Below are positions 11,919-13,030 of a stretch of DNA of 13,030 bases, in pieces. Each line of letters opens with the position of its first letter. The stretch's first letter is position 1. The position numbers and the translations under genes were made by a program. The DNA is from an uncultured Acetatifactor sp. (GTDB taxonomy: Bacteria; Bacillota; Clostridia; Lachnospirales; Lachnospiraceae): contig CAKRRS010000080.1 of assembly GCA_934394665.1 (NCBI GenBank), positions 1-13,030 on the forward strand, in the 5' to 3' direction. Below the pieces are notes generated by a model, which saw nothing but the letters and a program-made list of their open reading frames with translations, made no database searches and was not told the DNA's origin.

Positions 11919-13030
11919 CTAATCATCGTTTGCCAGATGGGTAAAGCCTTTGTTTTCCTCTATAACGTTGATACCATAAACATCTGCAATTTGTGCAGGA
12001 TAGGTTTCAAGGATTTCACCAGCGTATTCAATTTCGATTACATCTCCGATTTCAGGTTCCGGTGATGGATGCGCATTTCTGATCGGCACTTCAATTCGGT
12101 CTGCACTACTCAATTCCCAGCTGCCTTCAACAGGCTTCACAAGATAATTGCCATCATGAATTTCCAGAATTTCAGCTTGGAACACCTGATGCGCTTCGTT
12201 GGAAAAACCTTCAATCTGAATACAATGATTCTTGAAAACCAGTCGGCCGGTTTCTACCAGTTCATCCGTATGATATTTTGTTTTATCTACATACAAGCGG
12301 CCATCTTGATGATCCTGTCTGAGAGTGAAATTAAAATACCCTCTGTCAGACAGCTCATAGCTTACTCCGTTTGCATAGTCATAGATAATGACACGGTCGT
12401 CAATCATGCCTGAGCCCCAACTGATTGTAGAACACAACTCAGGCAAACCGTCGCCGGTGAGGTCGCAGAAATAGGCGTTCCAGATTGGCATCCCCGTATA
12501 AAGTGAAGTGCTTTTACTGCCCTTAACAGCCAGCATATCTACGTAAGTCCAACGGAAGGTCACATCCGGAAACTCGGTGAGGCTGATTTCAAGACTACCG
12601 TCCCATTTCATTTCATCAGGGGTTTCAAGGTAATCAAACCACTCTATTACGGAATTTATCTCGTCCACAATACGCACTTCTACATTTTCTACTTCAACAT
12701 AAACAATAATGTCCTCATTGGTGGGGTTCTGCATATTCACACCAATCTTAAACCACGTATCTTTTTCTGCATCAAATTCCACAGACATACCATGCGTAAG
12801 ATAAGTGGCTGTGTATCCGGTTTCTGCTGTTTTATTAACGGGGAACAAAAGAACTTCTGTATCACCCAATCCATCACCAGACCATATTTTGATTGAATTT
12901 CTGACTGTGCTGACTTCCTCCTCCGTATATACAAATTCCTCTTGACTTCCTGCGGGAACAACAATTCGCAATGTATAGCGGTCTTGTTTAGGATTCGTCA
13001 GGAAGCAGACCGCAACGCCCACGCAAATAA
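11919..13030 (-). CDS. BlaR1/M56-peptidase-family membrane protein, C-terminal extracytoplasmic part (runs off right edge)
   Basis: About 370 residues of the C-terminal part; the frame stays open through position 13030, so the true start lies outside. It begins in the end of a membrane helix (ICVGVAVCFLTNPKQD). Then come a beta-rich domain (YTLRIVVPAGSQEEFVYTEEE, about residues 16-36 counted from codon GTG at 13022), an aspartate-rich loop DLTGDGLPE (187-195) that resembles a calcium-type loop, and a C-terminal domain (about 281-352, with EILEIHDGNYLVKPVEGSW and IGDVIEIEYAGEILETYPA) typical of proteins that follow BlaR1-like M56 peptidase domains in Firmicutes. The family usually senses envelope stress or beta-lactams together with a BlaI-type repressor. 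The zinc-binding HExxH part is not in view, so the activity cannot be judged. The final residues (NKGFTHLANDD) look unlike the usual ending and directly abut the recombinase fragment, which suggests a rearranged 3' end. Confidence 0.75.
   Translation of the reverse strand, partial: ICVGVAVCFLTNPKQDRYTLRIVVPAGSQEEFVYTEEEVSTVRNSIKIWSGDGLGDTEVLLFPVNKTAETGYTATYLTHGMSVEFDAEKDTWFKIGVNMQNPTNEDIIVYVEVENVEVRIVDEINSVIEWFDYLETPDEMKWDGSLEISLTEFPDVTFRWTYVDMLAVKGSKSTSLYTGMPIWNAYFCDLTGDGLPELCSTISWGSGMIDDRVIIYDYANGVSYELSDRGYFNFTLRQDHQDGRLYVDKTKYHTDELVETGRLVFKNHCIQIEGFSNEAHQVFQAEILEIHDGNYLVKPVEGSWELSSADRIEVPIRNAHPSPEPEIGDVIEIEYAGEILETYPAQIADVYGINVIEENKGFTHLANDD

Noticed and set aside
1..13030. CRISPR array, tRNA or rRNA genes, complete insertion sequence
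   Set aside because: No regularly spaced repeat-spacer pattern, cloverleaf or rRNA-like sequence and no intact transposase were seen on either strand; the only mobile-element trace is the recombinase fragment.

Overview
The window looks like a chromosome segment from a Gram-positive anaerobe of the Clostridia, most likely a Lachnospiraceae gut commensal. The basis is strong GGAGG-type ribosome binding sites, moderate GC, the style of the ABC exporters with Gly/Met-rich adaptor proteins, and a small 75-residue protein and a GH2-derived protein that resemble others from that family. This is inference from protein character; no search was run. Almost everything is on the minus strand; the one convincing plus-strand gene is a TauE/SafE-type permease.

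Reading the minus strand (right to left). At 13030-11919 lies the C-terminal part of a BlaR1/M56-like membrane protein that runs off the right edge. It is followed, in the same frame and directly after its stop codon, by a fragment of a large serine recombinase (11918-11655) and a cUUCGg-type terminator (about 11618-11592). This end looks like the scar of a mobile element.

Next is a five-gene exporter operon (11393-3789): three non-identical HlyD/RND-type adaptor proteins (567, 616 and 594 aa), a MacB/FtsX-type permease (447 aa) and a LolD/MacB-type ATPase (224 aa). The first two adaptors overlap by ATGA. The layout recalls the B. subtilis YknXYZ exporter, but with three adaptors instead of one and with Gly-, Ser- or Asp-rich inserts in the extracytoplasmic parts of four of the proteins.

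The middle (3783-2623) holds the plus-strand TauE/SafE permease, convergent with the exporter ATPase, and the divergent 75-aa CDGC protein. Then comes a 355-357-aa protein (2552-1479) that looks like a glycoside hydrolase family 2 protein with most of its catalytic barrel removed. The left end (1248-1) is a second, ABC-2-type transporter operon: an ATPase with an unusual acidic Ser/Thr/Ala tail, followed after one base by the permease, which leaves the window after 34 codons.

The most notable non-coding signal links the two transporter operons. The promoters at 11493-11440 and 1409-1356 have the same architecture: four tandem 11-bp units with a WWCACA-like core, then exactly 4 bases, then TATACT. 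Eleven-bp phased direct repeats just upstream of the -10 are the usual target layout of OmpR/PhoB-family response regulators. The two exporters are therefore probably co-activated by one two-component system not encoded in the window, plausibly as a response to an envelope-active compound or antimicrobial peptide (inference). No tRNA, rRNA, CRISPR array or complete insertion sequence was seen, and no gene-free stretch exceeds about 260 bases.
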